Assembly: GCA_015229095.1 (NCBI GenBank)
Contig: JADGCE010000049.1
Span: forward strand, 1,332 to 17,070
Reading direction: 5' to 3'
Length of the DNA: 15,739 bases
Source: Magnetococcales bacterium
Lineage (GTDB): Bacteria > Pseudomonadota > Magnetococcia > Magnetococcales > Magnetaquicoccaceae
Shown here: positions 1 to 7,135 of the stretch, in pieces
Layout of the letters: each line of letters begins with the position of its first letter
Numbering within the stretch: the stretch's first letter is position 1
The notes under the pieces: generated by a model
Databases searched by the model: none
The model's input: only the letters and a program-made list of their open reading frames with translations
Told to the model about the DNA's origin: nothing
Made by a program: the position numbers and the translations under genes

Positions 1-2
1 GA

Positions 3-455
3 CTATTCCATCGCCTGCCGGGGCTGGTTGGCAAACGGTTCAACCGGGGTGCTGTTGTTGGGGCTGTGCATCTCGATGCGAAAATCCTCGGCTTTGGGGC
101 TGGGTGCCACCGTGCGGATGTATTGCCGCTGTTTGCCGTGCAGCAACAAGGGCTTCCAGGGCTCCTCGTCCAGAACAAAACCGGCCGCATCCACCCAGCG
201 GAAACGGTAGGAGATCTGCTGATCCTGCAGGGTGGGGTTGATGATCTCCGCCTGGACATGGAGCAGATGGTTGCGCCGCACGACGCGGATCTCCCCCGGT
301 TGCAGGTCCAGCATGGTGCCCAACTCTTCCACTTTGCTGGCTACCCCCGGAGTGCGTGGCGGCGGCAGGGATTGACAGGAAGCCATCAGCAGCACTGCCA
401 TCAGCAGCAGGCTGCGATACAGGGGGGGGCGGGGGAGGGCGGTCAATGGTCGCAT
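3..455 (-). CDS. YcfL-family (DUF1425) outer-membrane lipoprotein
   Basis: Predicted 150-residue lipoprotein. The N-terminus has a hydrophobic signal (about residues 15-26) ending in M-A-S-C, so Cys27 is the likely lipidated residue after signal peptidase II cleavage. The core contains Y-R-F-R-W-V-D-A-A-G-F, which resembles the Y-R-F-x-W-x-D-x-x-G segment of E. coli YcfL; the following region (about 90-130) looks like the rest of that small beta-rich domain. The start at 455 is supported by AAGGAG eight bases upstream. It lies 39 nt downstream of the COG3014-type lipoprotein gene on the same strand, so the two are probably co-transcribed. In gammaproteobacteria ycfL neighbours lpoB, which encodes the PBP1B activator, so a cell-wall role is inferred from context only. 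The biochemical function of YcfL is not established. The stop codon is just inside the window edge, so the gene is complete. A run of eight G on the plus strand (422-429) falls in the signal-peptide codons. Confidence 0.8.
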   Translation of the reverse strand: MRPLTALPRPPLYRSLLLMAVLLMASCQSLPPPRTPGVASKVEELGTMLDLQPGEIRVVRRNHLLHVQAEIINPTLQDQQISYRFRWVDAAGFVLDEEPWKPLLLHGKQRQYIRTVAPSPKAEDFRIEMHSPNNSTPVEPFANQPRQAME

Positions 456-494
456 CCAAAAGACTCCTTGCTGTACGGTTGCAGGAAACGCTTT

Positions 495-1940
495 TTATAA
501 CACTGTTTTGTGGGATGATTTTTTCTTGTCTGCATGGGTGGGCTTTTTGCTGGCGGCTGGCAATGTTCCGTGGGAGGCTCCCGGTGTGTTGGCCAGATAG
601 AGAGAATCCCCCACCACCCGGATGGGCACCAGTTGATAACGACCGCTGACCTCCAGAGAGGTGGTCGCCGTGTTGCCATTGGCCGTCGGCAGAGAGAGGC
701 TGTAGGCGCCCGGTTTAAGGGAGATGCGTCCCAGGTGAATGGTGGCGGGCAGGGTGCGCCAGGAGCGCTCGTCCGCCGATTCGGTGATCAATCCCCCCAG
801 CATCACGGCCAGGCCGACCAGTTGGTTGCCCCGTTGGTTGGCCTGCTGCTGGGCGACCCCCTTGGTGACCGCCCGAAGGGTGCTGCGCAGCAAAATTCCC
901 GGCAGATCATCCTTCAACGTGCGACGCGCCATGGCATCCACACTGGTGACGGCGGCCATTTTTATCGGGGTGGTTCCGTCCAGCAGAAGAGCATCCGGTG
1001 CGTAGGCCGCCGATGGGTTTTCCCCGATCACCGGGAAGGAGAGACTCACCAGTCCCACCGACGGCACCGGGATGGGAATCATCAGGGAGGAGCGGGCCGG
1101 CGCCACTCCCCCTTCCACAATAAACAAAACATCGGTCAATCCATCGGCTGCCCGTTTTCCCCGCCGATCCAGTTGTTTCAACCCCTCTTCCAGAATCGGC
1201 AGGTCGGGACGCAACTCGATGGCCTGCCGGTATCCCGGGGCGGCCAGACTGGGCTCGTTGAGCGCTTCATAGATAAAACCCGCCAGATAGTGACCAAACG
1301 CATTCTGGTAACCATTTTTCAGGGCAATCACCTGGGGATCGTTGAGGCTTTCCACCGGATAACCCTGCAAATCCTTGATGTTTTTGTTGACGTTGCGCCT
1401 GCCGCTCTCCTCCTCCTCCTGCAGAATTTTTTTGGCCTGCAACTCGGCGATCAGGGCCTCCCGCTCATGGGTTTTTTTGATCTCGGTGCGGGCAGCCTCC
1501 CAATTGCCCAGGGCAATGTGATCCAGGGCGATCAAGGCCGTCAACAGCACCTTTTCATAATCATACCCCTGGTAGGTGCGCACCTTGTCGTTGACGATGA
1601 CGCTTCCCAAATCCCCCAGCAATTGCCCGGGGTTGGTGCGGGCCAGATCTTCCCACTGTTGCACCCTTTGATCCGCCTCCCGCCACTGTTCCCGACTGTC
1701 GGCAAAGGCTTGCTGCATGCGCAACAGCGCACCCTTTTCCATAAAGTAGAGCAGATCCTTGTCAGGGCCACTGTTGTTTTTTTCCAGAATGTGCAAAGCC
1801 AGGTCCGGTCGGTTGGCCGTCAGCATGTGGGTGGTCTCTTTCAGTTCTGCATCATAACTGCGCAGAGCGCCGGCGCACCCCGTCTGCAGCAGTGGCAACA
1901 GCAGAGCCATTCTCAATAACCATCGGCTGTTTTTCCTCAA
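495..1940 (-). CDS. COG3014-type lipoprotein with TPR-like helices
   Basis: Predicted lipoprotein of about 481 residues. A basic N-terminus (R-K-N-S-R-W) and hydrophobic stretch lead to L-L-Q-T-G-C, placing the lipidated Cys near residue 22. The first half is mostly alpha-helical with TPR-like segments, for example the N-terminal D-A-E-L-K stretch and a Y-x-x-A-I-E-L-R-P-D-L repeat near residue 240. The second half is beta-rich with P-rich motifs (P-I-P-V-P-S-V-G). The tail is Lys/Ser/His-rich. This matches the COG3014 family, which is often found beside ycfL and lpoB, as here; the function is unknown. Start choice: an in-frame ATG at 1955 has no ribosome-binding site, whereas the TTG at 1940 has GGGAGAG six bases upstream and gives a cleaner signal peptide, so I prefer TTG. 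The gene is divergent from murF, with about 240 nt between them. Confidence 0.78.
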   Translation of the reverse strand: MRKNSRWLLRMALLLPLLQTGCAGALRSYDAELKETTHMLTANRPDLALHILEKNNSGPDKDLLYFMEKGALLRMQQAFADSREQWREADQRVQQWEDLARTNPGQLLGDLGSVIVNDKVRTYQGYDYEKVLLTALIALDHIALGNWEAARTEIKKTHEREALIAELQAKKILQEEEESGRRNVNKNIKDLQGYPVESLNDPQVIALKNGYQNAFGHYLAGFIYEALNEPSLAAPGYRQAIELRPDLPILEEGLKQLDRRGKRAADGLTDVLFIVEGGVAPARSSLMIPIPVPSVGLVSLSFPVIGENPSAAYAPDALLLDGTTPIKMAAVTSVDAMARRTLKDDLPGILLRSTLRAVTKGVAQQQANQRGNQLVGLAVMLGGLITESADERSWRTLPATIHLGRISLKPGAYSLSLPTANGNTATTSLEVSGRYQLVPIRVVGDSLYLANTPGASHGTLPAASKKPTHADKKKSSHKTVL

Positions 1941-2017
1941 TGTAATCTCTCCCATGTCTATGCCATAAGGATGGGAAGCATTCCCCCCTCCCGAAGTTGG
2001 CGCACAGGGTACCCTTT

Positions 2018-2066
2018 CTTGTTGTTATCATCAATAAAAAATTTTTTTATACCAAAAAATATGTGC
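2018..2066. other. AT-rich tract in the divergent intergenic region
   Basis: Between the COG3014-type gene and murF lies a strongly AT-rich patch containing an A-tract/T-tract junction (ATAAAAAA followed by TTTTTTTAT, 2034-2050) and a further A6 run. Such phased A/T tracts often bend DNA or act as UP elements for divergent promoters. I see no convincing -35/-10 pair for the leftward gene here. A 10-bp palindrome, AGGGTACCCT, sits beside it at 2007-2016. Confidence 0.35.
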
Positions 2067-2110
2067 CGGATGCTTCTCTCCTGTGGGGGAGATTTTCTTG
2101 CGATAGTTTC

Positions 2111-2139
2111 AAGACAGAGCGCCATGGGTGAGGTATAAT
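2111..2139 (+). promoter_or_regulatory. Predicted sigma-70 promoter of the murF island
   Basis: A perfect -10 hexamer TATAAT (2134-2139) is preceded at 17 bp by AAGACA (2111-2116), which matches four of six positions of the -35 consensus. Transcription would start near 2146, giving a leader of about 50 nt before the murF ATG at 2198. The leader carries G7 and T8 homopolymer tracts (2158-2164 and 2167-2174). The in-frame upstream ATG at 2138 lies inside the -10 box and so cannot be the start of a transcript from this promoter. Confidence 0.55.
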
Positions 2140-2197
2140 GAAAGCCAGTTCTTCCTTGGGGGGGTCTTTTTTTTCTCTCGCCGAACAACGGAGCCTT

Positions 2198-3601
2198 ATG
2201 TCTCTCACACTCTCTCTTTTTGGCAAGGTCGCAGTGGATCTCCCTTTGGCGGGGGTTTCCATCGACAGTCGCACGGTTCGGCCAGGGGAGTTGTTCGCCG
2301 CCGTGCGGGGCGAACGCTTTGATGGCCATGATTTTATCGACAAGGCGGTTGCCGCCGGTTGCGCCGCGCTGCTGCTGGAACGCCCCCCCTCCACGCCTCC
2401 TGCGGTGCCGGTGCTGCAGGTGGAGGATGTGTTGCACACCCTGGGAGAGGCGGCGCAACGGTGGCGTGAACAGGTCAACCCGCTGGTATTGGCCGTGACA
2501 GGCTCCTGTGGCAAGACCACCGTCAAGGAGATGCTCACCCGCTCTCTGCAACAGCACTTTGCCGTTGTCCACGCCACCCGTGGCAATTTCAACAACCACA
2601 TTGGCCTGCCCCTGACACTGCTGGCCATGCCCGCCCATTGTCAGGCTCTGGTGGTGGAATTGGGCATGAGCGGAGCGGGAGAGATCGCCTATCTGGCCCG
2701 GTTGGCCAAACCGCAGATCGGCGTGGTGACCAACGTTTTGCCTGCCCACCTGGAGGCTTTCGACAGCGTGGAGGCCATTGTCGAGGCCAAGGGAGAGTTG
2801 CTGGAAGCCCTCCCCGCCCATGGCATGGCCGTTATCCCGCATGGTCAAAGCTACACGGCACGACTCCGTCAAAAAGCAGGATCTGTTAAAGTTCTGACAT
2901 TCGGCCCGGACCCCGCTGCTGACCTGTTTATCGGTCGGGTCGGGGAGGAGAGCGACACATCGCCGCCTGCCCACACGTTTGTCATCCATTGGCAGGGGGA
3001 GCCGGATGGGATAAAAATCTGTCTGGCCGCTCCTGGGGAGCATCTGCGCCAGAATGTGTTGGCGGTGGCCGCTGCTGCACGGGCTGCCGGGCTCTCTCCA
3101 CAGCAAATTGCCTCAGGATTGGAGCTCTTTGCCCCTCCGGTGGGTCGGGGTGGCATCTGCCAGAGTTCTGCGGGCTGGCGCGTGGTGGACGACAGCTATA
3201 ACGCCAACCCAGGCTCGGTCCAGGCCGCCCTGTATGCCCTGCCAAAACCCGACAAACCGGGACGACGGGTGGCTGTTTTGGGGGATATGCTGGAGCTTGG
3301 CAAAGAGGCAGAGTTGTTGCATAGGGGCTTGTGTCAGGCGGTCAGGGAGAGTGGTGTCACCCTGTTGCTGACCGCCGGACCGCAGATGCAGGCCCTGCAT
3401 CAGGCGGTCAAGGAGGTCGGCTGGGAGGGCGCAAAGGGGCAACAGGGCGATGGGCCGATCGAAGCCTGGCATCGTCCCGACCCTGCCCAGTGGCTTCCGG
3501 ATATCAAAACCTATCTGCGCCCGGAAGATGTGATTTTGGTCAAAGGATCCCGTGGGATGAAAATGGAACGTATCGTCAAGCTCTTACTGGCGGAGCAATA
3601 G
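2198..3601 (+). CDS. murF: UDP-N-acetylmuramoyl-tripeptide--D-alanyl-D-alanine ligase MurF
   Basis: Cytoplasmic Mur ligase that adds D-Ala-D-Ala to UDP-MurNAc-tripeptide using ATP, giving the UDP-MurNAc-pentapeptide used by MraY. From the start at 2198 it is 467 residues (E. coli MurF 452). Features in order: N-terminal substrate domain with D-S-R-T-V-R-P-G-E-L-F and G-E-R-F-D-G-H-D-F; the ATP loop T-G-S-C-G-K-T-T near 101-108; G-N-F-N-N-H-I-G near 129-136; the Mg-site region V-V-E-L-G-M-S near 154; H-L-E-A-F near 184; D-D-S-Y-N-A-N-P near 331-338; and L-G-D-M-L-E-L-G near 361-368. A longer in-frame start at 2138 would add 20 non-conserved residues and overlaps the TATAAT box. The 2198 ATG has CGGAG just upstream and begins like other MurF proteins. 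It is the first gene of the island and its stop is one base before mraY. The usual upstream partner murE is not adjacent. Confidence 0.96.
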   Translation: MSLTLSLFGKVAVDLPLAGVSIDSRTVRPGELFAAVRGERFDGHDFIDKAVAAGCAALLLERPPSTPPAVPVLQVEDVLHTLGEAAQRWREQVNPLVLAVTGSCGKTTVKEMLTRSLQQHFAVVHATRGNFNNHIGLPLTLLAMPAHCQALVVELGMSGAGEIAYLARLAKPQIGVVTNVLPAHLEAFDSVEAIVEAKGELLEALPAHGMAVIPHGQSYTARLRQKAGSVKVLTFGPDPAADLFIGRVGEESDTSPPAHTFVIHWQGEPDGIKICLAAPGEHLRQNVLAVAAAARAAGLSPQQIASGLELFAPPVGRGGICQSSAGWRVVDDSYNANPGSVQAALYALPKPDKPGRRVAVLGDMLELGKEAELLHRGLCQAVRESGVTLLLTAGPQMQALHQAVKEVGWEGAKGQQGDGPIEAWHRPDPAQWLPDIKTYLRPEDVILVKGSRGMKMERIVKLLLAEQ

Positions 3602-3602
3602 C

Positions 3603-4691
3603 ATGCTTTACAATTTGCTGGTTCCGTTAAGCGAGTATTGGTCGGCTCTCAATCTTTTCAAGTATATCACGTTCCGCAGCATCGGCGCGACGCTGACCGC
3701 CCTGCTGCTCTCGTTTTTGATCGGACCCTGGCTGATCCGCTCTTTGCAAAAACTGCAAAGCATAGGGCAGCCTATCCGCAGCGATGGGCCGCAACGTCAC
3801 ATTCTGGAAAAAAGTGGCACCCCGACCATGGGGGGCACCCTGATCCTGCTGGCCATGGCGGTGCCCACCCTGTTGTGGGCCAACCTGACCAACCCTTTCA
3901 TCCAGATGGTGCTGGCCACCACCCTCAGTTTTGGAGCGATCGGTTTTTGGGATGATTATCGCAAGATCACCCGCAGAAATTCCAAGGGCATCTCCGCACG
4001 AATGCGGTTTTTTCTGCAAAGCCTGATCGCCTTGCTGGTGGCCTATACCCTGAAAAGTCTTGACCCCGGCAACCTCTTCGGCGCCCTCTCCATCCCCTTC
4101 TTCAAGAATCTGGCCGTGGATTTGGGACTGTTCTATTTTCCCTTTGCCATCCTGGTCATCGTCGGCACCAGCAATGCTGTCAACCTCACCGATGGCCTGG
4201 ATGGGTTGGCCATAGGACCGACCCTCTTCACAGCCGCCACCTTTTTGATTATCGCCTATGTGACGGGCCATTCCCACTTTGCCAACTATCTGGGGATTCC
4301 CTATGTGGCCGGCGCCGGGGAATTGGCCATTTTTTGCGGGGCGATGGTGGGGGCGGCCCTGGGCTTTTTATGGTTCAATACCTATCCAGCGCAGGTTTTT
4401 ATGGGGGATGTGGGTTCCCTCGCCCTGGGTGCCGCCCTGGGAACCGTCGGCATGATCACCCGTCATGAAATTGTCCTGGCCATCGTCGGGGGTATTTTTG
4501 TGGTGGAGACCCTGTCGGTGATTGTGCAGGTCGCCTCGTTCAAGCTGATCGGCAAGCGGGTATTCCGTATGGCCCCCATTCACCACCACTTTGAACTGAA
4601 AGGCTGGGCAGAGCCCAAAATTATTGTTCGTTTTTGGATCATCTCCATTATACTGGCCCTGATTGGCATTTCGACACTCAAAATCCGGTAA
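3603..4691 (+). CDS. mraY: Phospho-N-acetylmuramoyl-pentapeptide-transferase MraY
   Basis: Integral membrane enzyme that transfers phospho-MurNAc-pentapeptide from UDP to undecaprenyl phosphate, forming lipid I on the inner leaflet. It has 362 residues, the normal length (E. coli 360), with about ten hydrophobic helices. Diagnostic motifs: S-G-T-P-T-M-G-G near 72-79, F-W-D-D-Y-R-K (the Asp pair of the active site) near 115-121, N-L-T-D-G-L-D-G-L-A near 195-204, F-M-G-D-V-G-S-L-A-L-G near 263-273, and the C-terminal M-A-P-I-H-H-H-F-E-L-K-G-W loop. The start follows the murF stop by one base and the CGGAG site (3591-3595) is inside murF, so translation is probably coupled. Downstream the next gene is ftsW rather than the usual murD. 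Confidence 0.97.
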   Translation: MLYNLLVPLSEYWSALNLFKYITFRSIGATLTALLLSFLIGPWLIRSLQKLQSIGQPIRSDGPQRHILEKSGTPTMGGTLILLAMAVPTLLWANLTNPFIQMVLATTLSFGAIGFWDDYRKITRRNSKGISARMRFFLQSLIALLVAYTLKSLDPGNLFGALSIPFFKNLAVDLGLFYFPFAILVIVGTSNAVNLTDGLDGLAIGPTLFTAATFLIIAYVTGHSHFANYLGIPYVAGAGELAIFCGAMVGAALGFLWFNTYPAQVFMGDVGSLALGAALGTVGMITRHEIVLAIVGGIFVVETLSVIVQVASFKLIGKRVFRMAPIHHHFELKGWAEPKIIVRFWIISIILALIGISTLKIR

Positions 4692-4701
4692 CCGCCCCGG
4701 T

Positions 4702-4728
4702 CGGCACCGGAATCCCACTTTGGTGCCG
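4702..4728 (+). repeat. Inverted repeat in the mraY-ftsW gap, where murD usually lies
   Basis: CGGCACC (4702-4708) pairs perfectly with GGTGCCG (4722-4728) around a 13-nt loop. No T-run follows, so it is not a typical intrinsic terminator and read-through into ftsW is expected. It occupies most of the 56-nt gap where murD sits in canonical dcw clusters, and may be an mRNA processing or stability hairpin. Confidence 0.4.
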
Positions 4729-4747
4729 TTGGCGATGGAGGGCGTTC

Positions 4748-5971
4748 ATGCACTTCAACCTGATCAAAGAGAGACTCAAAAGAGGCAGATCCACAGAACC
4801 CGCCCCGGTCCGGGAGCCCTTTGCCAGTGGCGGAGAGGGTGCCATGGATCTCTGGTTGGCTGGCACGGCCTTTGTTTTGCTGATCATCGGTCTGGTCATG
4901 GTCTACTCCGCCTCCGCGCCCATCGCGGCGCGCCAATTTGGTGATGCCACCCACTTCGCCCTGCGCAACGCCGTTTTTGCCCTGGTGGGGATGGTCGGCA
5001 TGATCATCATCAGTCGCCTTCCCATCCCGACCATCCGCCAATTGGGACGTGTGGGCTTTTGGCTGGCCATCCTCTTTCTGATGGCTGTTTTGATCCCCGG
5101 CATGGGTTTGGAGGGGGGCGGGGCACGGCGGTGGCTGAATTTTCGGGTGATCACCCTGCAGCCCTCTGAACCCTTCAAGGTGCTGTTGGCTCTCTACATG
5201 GGCCATCTTATCGCCCAGGATCCTGGATTGGTGCATCGTTTCCGGGATGGCATACTCTACTTGCTGGCCCTCTTTGCCCTGGGGGCAGCCCTGCTCATGG
5301 CCGAACCAGACTTCGGAGCCACCGTGATCAGCGCGGCGGTTGTCTTCGGTGTTGTGTTTGTCGCCGGCATTCCCCTCTCCTGGATCGCCAGCCTTGTCAT
5401 GCTGGCCGTGCCGCTGGCAGCCATGGCGGTCATCATGGCCCCCTATCGGTTTCGTCGTGTCACCTCGTTCCTGGACCCCTGGGATGATCCCCAAAACAGC
5501 GATTTCCAACTGGTGCAATCCCTGCTCTCTTTTGGTAATGGCGGGGTGTTTGGCACCGGTCTGGGACAGGGTGAGCAAAAACAGTTCTATCTGCCGGAAT
5601 CCCATACCGACTTTATCTTTGCTGTCATCGGTGAAGAGATGGGGCTGGGGCTGGTCTGGTTGATCATTTTTCTGTTCGCAGTGCTTGTCTGGCGCGCCAT
5701 TCGTATCGCCCGCCTCTGTACCGATCCCTTCGTGCGTCTGAGCACCACAGGCTTGACCGTGCTGATCGGTTCCCAGGCGGTGGCCAACATGGGGGTGGTG
5801 ATGGGACTGCTGCCACCCAAAGGATTGACCCTGCCTCTGGTCAGCTATGGGGGCTCCTCTCTGGTGATCACCCTGGGTGCCATCGGTCTGTTGCTGGCTT
5901 TTTCCCGCACCATTGTTCCGACCGACAGGCAGGAAAACCGCACCGGCATGCTGCGGGAGATGGAATCGTGA
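4748..5971 (+). CDS. ftsW: Septal peptidoglycan polymerase FtsW (SEDS family)
   Basis: SEDS-family membrane glycosyltransferase that polymerises lipid II at the division site together with its class B PBP partner FtsI. It has 407 residues from the ATG at 4748, which is preceded by GGAGGG with a 5-nt spacer. A longer open frame from 4634 would overlap mraY and adds no conserved sequence. A basic cytoplasmic N-terminal tail (about 32 residues) precedes roughly ten transmembrane helices. Family motifs present: G-A-R-R-W-L-N-F followed by Q-P-S-E near 125-141; the F-L-D-P-W-D-D-P loop near 241; G-N-G-G-V-F-G-T-G-L-G near 263; L-P-E-S-H-T-D-F-I-F, whose Asp (about residue 288) aligns with the Asp reported essential for SEDS polymerisation; and V-S-Y-G-G-S-S-L near the C-terminus. 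Pairing with murG rather than rod-shape genes supports FtsW over RodA. It overlaps murG by four bases (GTGA). Confidence 0.95.
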   Translation: MHFNLIKERLKRGRSTEPAPVREPFASGGEGAMDLWLAGTAFVLLIIGLVMVYSASAPIAARQFGDATHFALRNAVFALVGMVGMIIISRLPIPTIRQLGRVGFWLAILFLMAVLIPGMGLEGGGARRWLNFRVITLQPSEPFKVLLALYMGHLIAQDPGLVHRFRDGILYLLALFALGAALLMAEPDFGATVISAAVVFGVVFVAGIPLSWIASLVMLAVPLAAMAVIMAPYRFRRVTSFLDPWDDPQNSDFQLVQSLLSFGNGGVFGTGLGQGEQKQFYLPESHTDFIFAVIGEEMGLGLVWLIIFLFAVLVWRAIRIARLCTDPFVRLSTTGLTVLIGSQAVANMGVVMGLLPPKGLTLPLVSYGGSSLVITLGAIGLLLAFSRTIVPTDRQENRTGMLREMES

Positions 5972-7083
5972 GTGCCGAGGGCAAAAAATTGGTGATTGCC
6001 GGGGGGGGGACCGGTGGTCATATCTTTCCGGCCATTGCCATCGCCGATGCCTGGGAGGCCAACGGCGGCGAGGTATTGTTTGTCGGTACTCCCCAGGGCA
6101 TGGAAAACCGCCTCCTGCCCCAGCGGGGCAAACGGCTGGCTCTGCTCACCGTGGGGCAGATCAAAGGCAAAGGGTGGGGGGTGCGCCTGCGCACTCTCCT
6201 GGGTCTGCCCCGTGCCCTCTTTTCGGCTTGGCAGATCATCCGCCACTATCGCCCGGAGGTGGTGCTGGGGATGGGGGGATATGTCTCTGCACCCACCGTG
6301 GTGGCCGCGCGGTTGTTGGGCATTCCCACCGCCCTGCATGAGCAAAATGCCCGTGCCGGACTCACCAACCGACTGCTGGGAAGGCTGACCGACCGGGTGT
6401 TCATCTCGTTTGCGGAGAGCTATGGGGCTTTTCAGTCCACCCCTCCCCAGGCCAGCGAACGGGTACTTTTGACGGGCAACCCGGTGCGGGCCGCCCTGCA
6501 TGAAGAGCAACAGGAGACCATCCTCTCCGGCAACCGCCCCTTTCGCCTGCTGGTGTTTGGGGGCAGTCAGGGGGCGCGCATCTTCAGCGATCTGCTGCCT
6601 CCGACCGTTCGGCAGATCAAAGAGAGCGGTATGCCGGTGGAGATTCGCCATCAGGTGCCGCAGGAAGATCTCCCCCAGGTGGCCGCCGAATATGAGCGGT
6701 TGGGCATTCATGCGCAGGTTGCACCCTTTTTCCAGAACATGGCAGAGGCCTATCGGGAGGCGGACCTGGTCATCTGTCGAGCGGGGGCCACCACCCTGGC
6801 GGAGTTGGCCGCTGTGGGCAAGCCGGCCCTGTTTGTTCCCTATCCCTTTGCCGCCGACGATCACCAAACCGCCAACGCCGAGGCCATGGTACGGGCCAAC
6901 GGTGGCTGGCTGCAGCCGCAGGGCAACCTGACGGTTGACTGGTTGACGGAATTTTTGCTGGCGCGCATGGCGGACCCGGAGGGGTTGATTGAGGCCGGGC
7001 GTAAGGCACACCGGCTGGCCAACCCTCAGGCGGCCCAGACGATTGTGAAACACCTGCAGGCGTTGGCGGATAAAAAACGCTGA
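5968..7083 (+). CDS. murG: Lipid II synthase, N-acetylglucosaminyltransferase MurG
   Basis: Peripheral inner-membrane GT-B glycosyltransferase that adds GlcNAc from UDP-GlcNAc to lipid I, giving lipid II. It has 371 residues and starts with GTG in a GTGA overlap with the ftsW stop; GGGAG lies 8 nt upstream within ftsW. Motifs: first glycine loop G-G-G-T-G-G-H (12-18), G-M-G-G-Y-V-S-A-P (101-109), H-E-Q-N-A-R-A-G (124-131), second glycine loop G-G-S-Q-G-A-R (198-204), the UDP-GlcNAc site C-R-A-G-A-T-T-L-A-E-L (270-280), and P-Y-P-F-A-A-D-D-H-Q-T-A-N-A (291-304). Full length. The first glycine loop is encoded over a run of nine G (6001-6009). It is the last gene of the island: canonical murC does not follow, and a terminator hairpin and a convergent gene come next. 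Confidence 0.97.
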   Translation: MSAEGKKLVIAGGGTGGHIFPAIAIADAWEANGGEVLFVGTPQGMENRLLPQRGKRLALLTVGQIKGKGWGVRLRTLLGLPRALFSAWQIIRHYRPEVVLGMGGYVSAPTVVAARLLGIPTALHEQNARAGLTNRLLGRLTDRVFISFAESYGAFQSTPPQASERVLLTGNPVRAALHEEQQETILSGNRPFRLLVFGGSQGARIFSDLLPPTVRQIKESGMPVEIRHQVPQEDLPQVAAEYERLGIHAQVAPFFQNMAEAYREADLVICRAGATTLAELAAVGKPALFVPYPFAADDHQTANAEAMVRANGGWLQPQGNLTVDWLTEFLLARMADPEGLIEAGRKAHRLANPQAAQTIVKHLQALADKKR

Positions 7084-7091
7084 ATAAGAAA

Positions 7092-7111
7092 GGGGGTGGT
7101 TGCCCACCCCC
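7092..7111. terminator. Hairpin terminator between convergent murG and the sulfur-globule-like gene
   Basis: GGGGGTGG (7092-7099), loop TTGC, CCACCCCC (7104-7111): a perfect 8-bp GC stem. Read on the minus strand it is followed by TTTCTTATT, a good T-rich tail, and lies 24 nt past the stop of the leftward gene. On the plus strand the tail (TGTTCC) is weak, but the stem lies 8 nt after the murG stop, so it probably serves both genes. Confidence 0.7.
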
Positions 7112-7135
7112 TGTTCCTGCGTGTCACCCTCGGCG

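Noticed and set aside
534..1919. Plus-strand open frame of 461 codons opposite the COG3014-type gene
   Set aside because: The minus-strand reading has a lipoprotein signal and family-like features; the plus-strand reading has Gln/Gly/Arg-rich shadow composition.
2071..2099. Hairpin followed by TTTT (TCTCTCC/GGGGAGA) considered as a plus-strand terminator
   Set aside because: No plus-strand gene lies upstream in the window, the stem needs a G-T pair, and the T-run is short.
1958..3106. Minus-strand open frame of 382 codons opposite murF
   Set aside because: murF is unmistakable on the plus strand; the antisense product is His/Gln/Arg-rich with no motif and no ribosome site.
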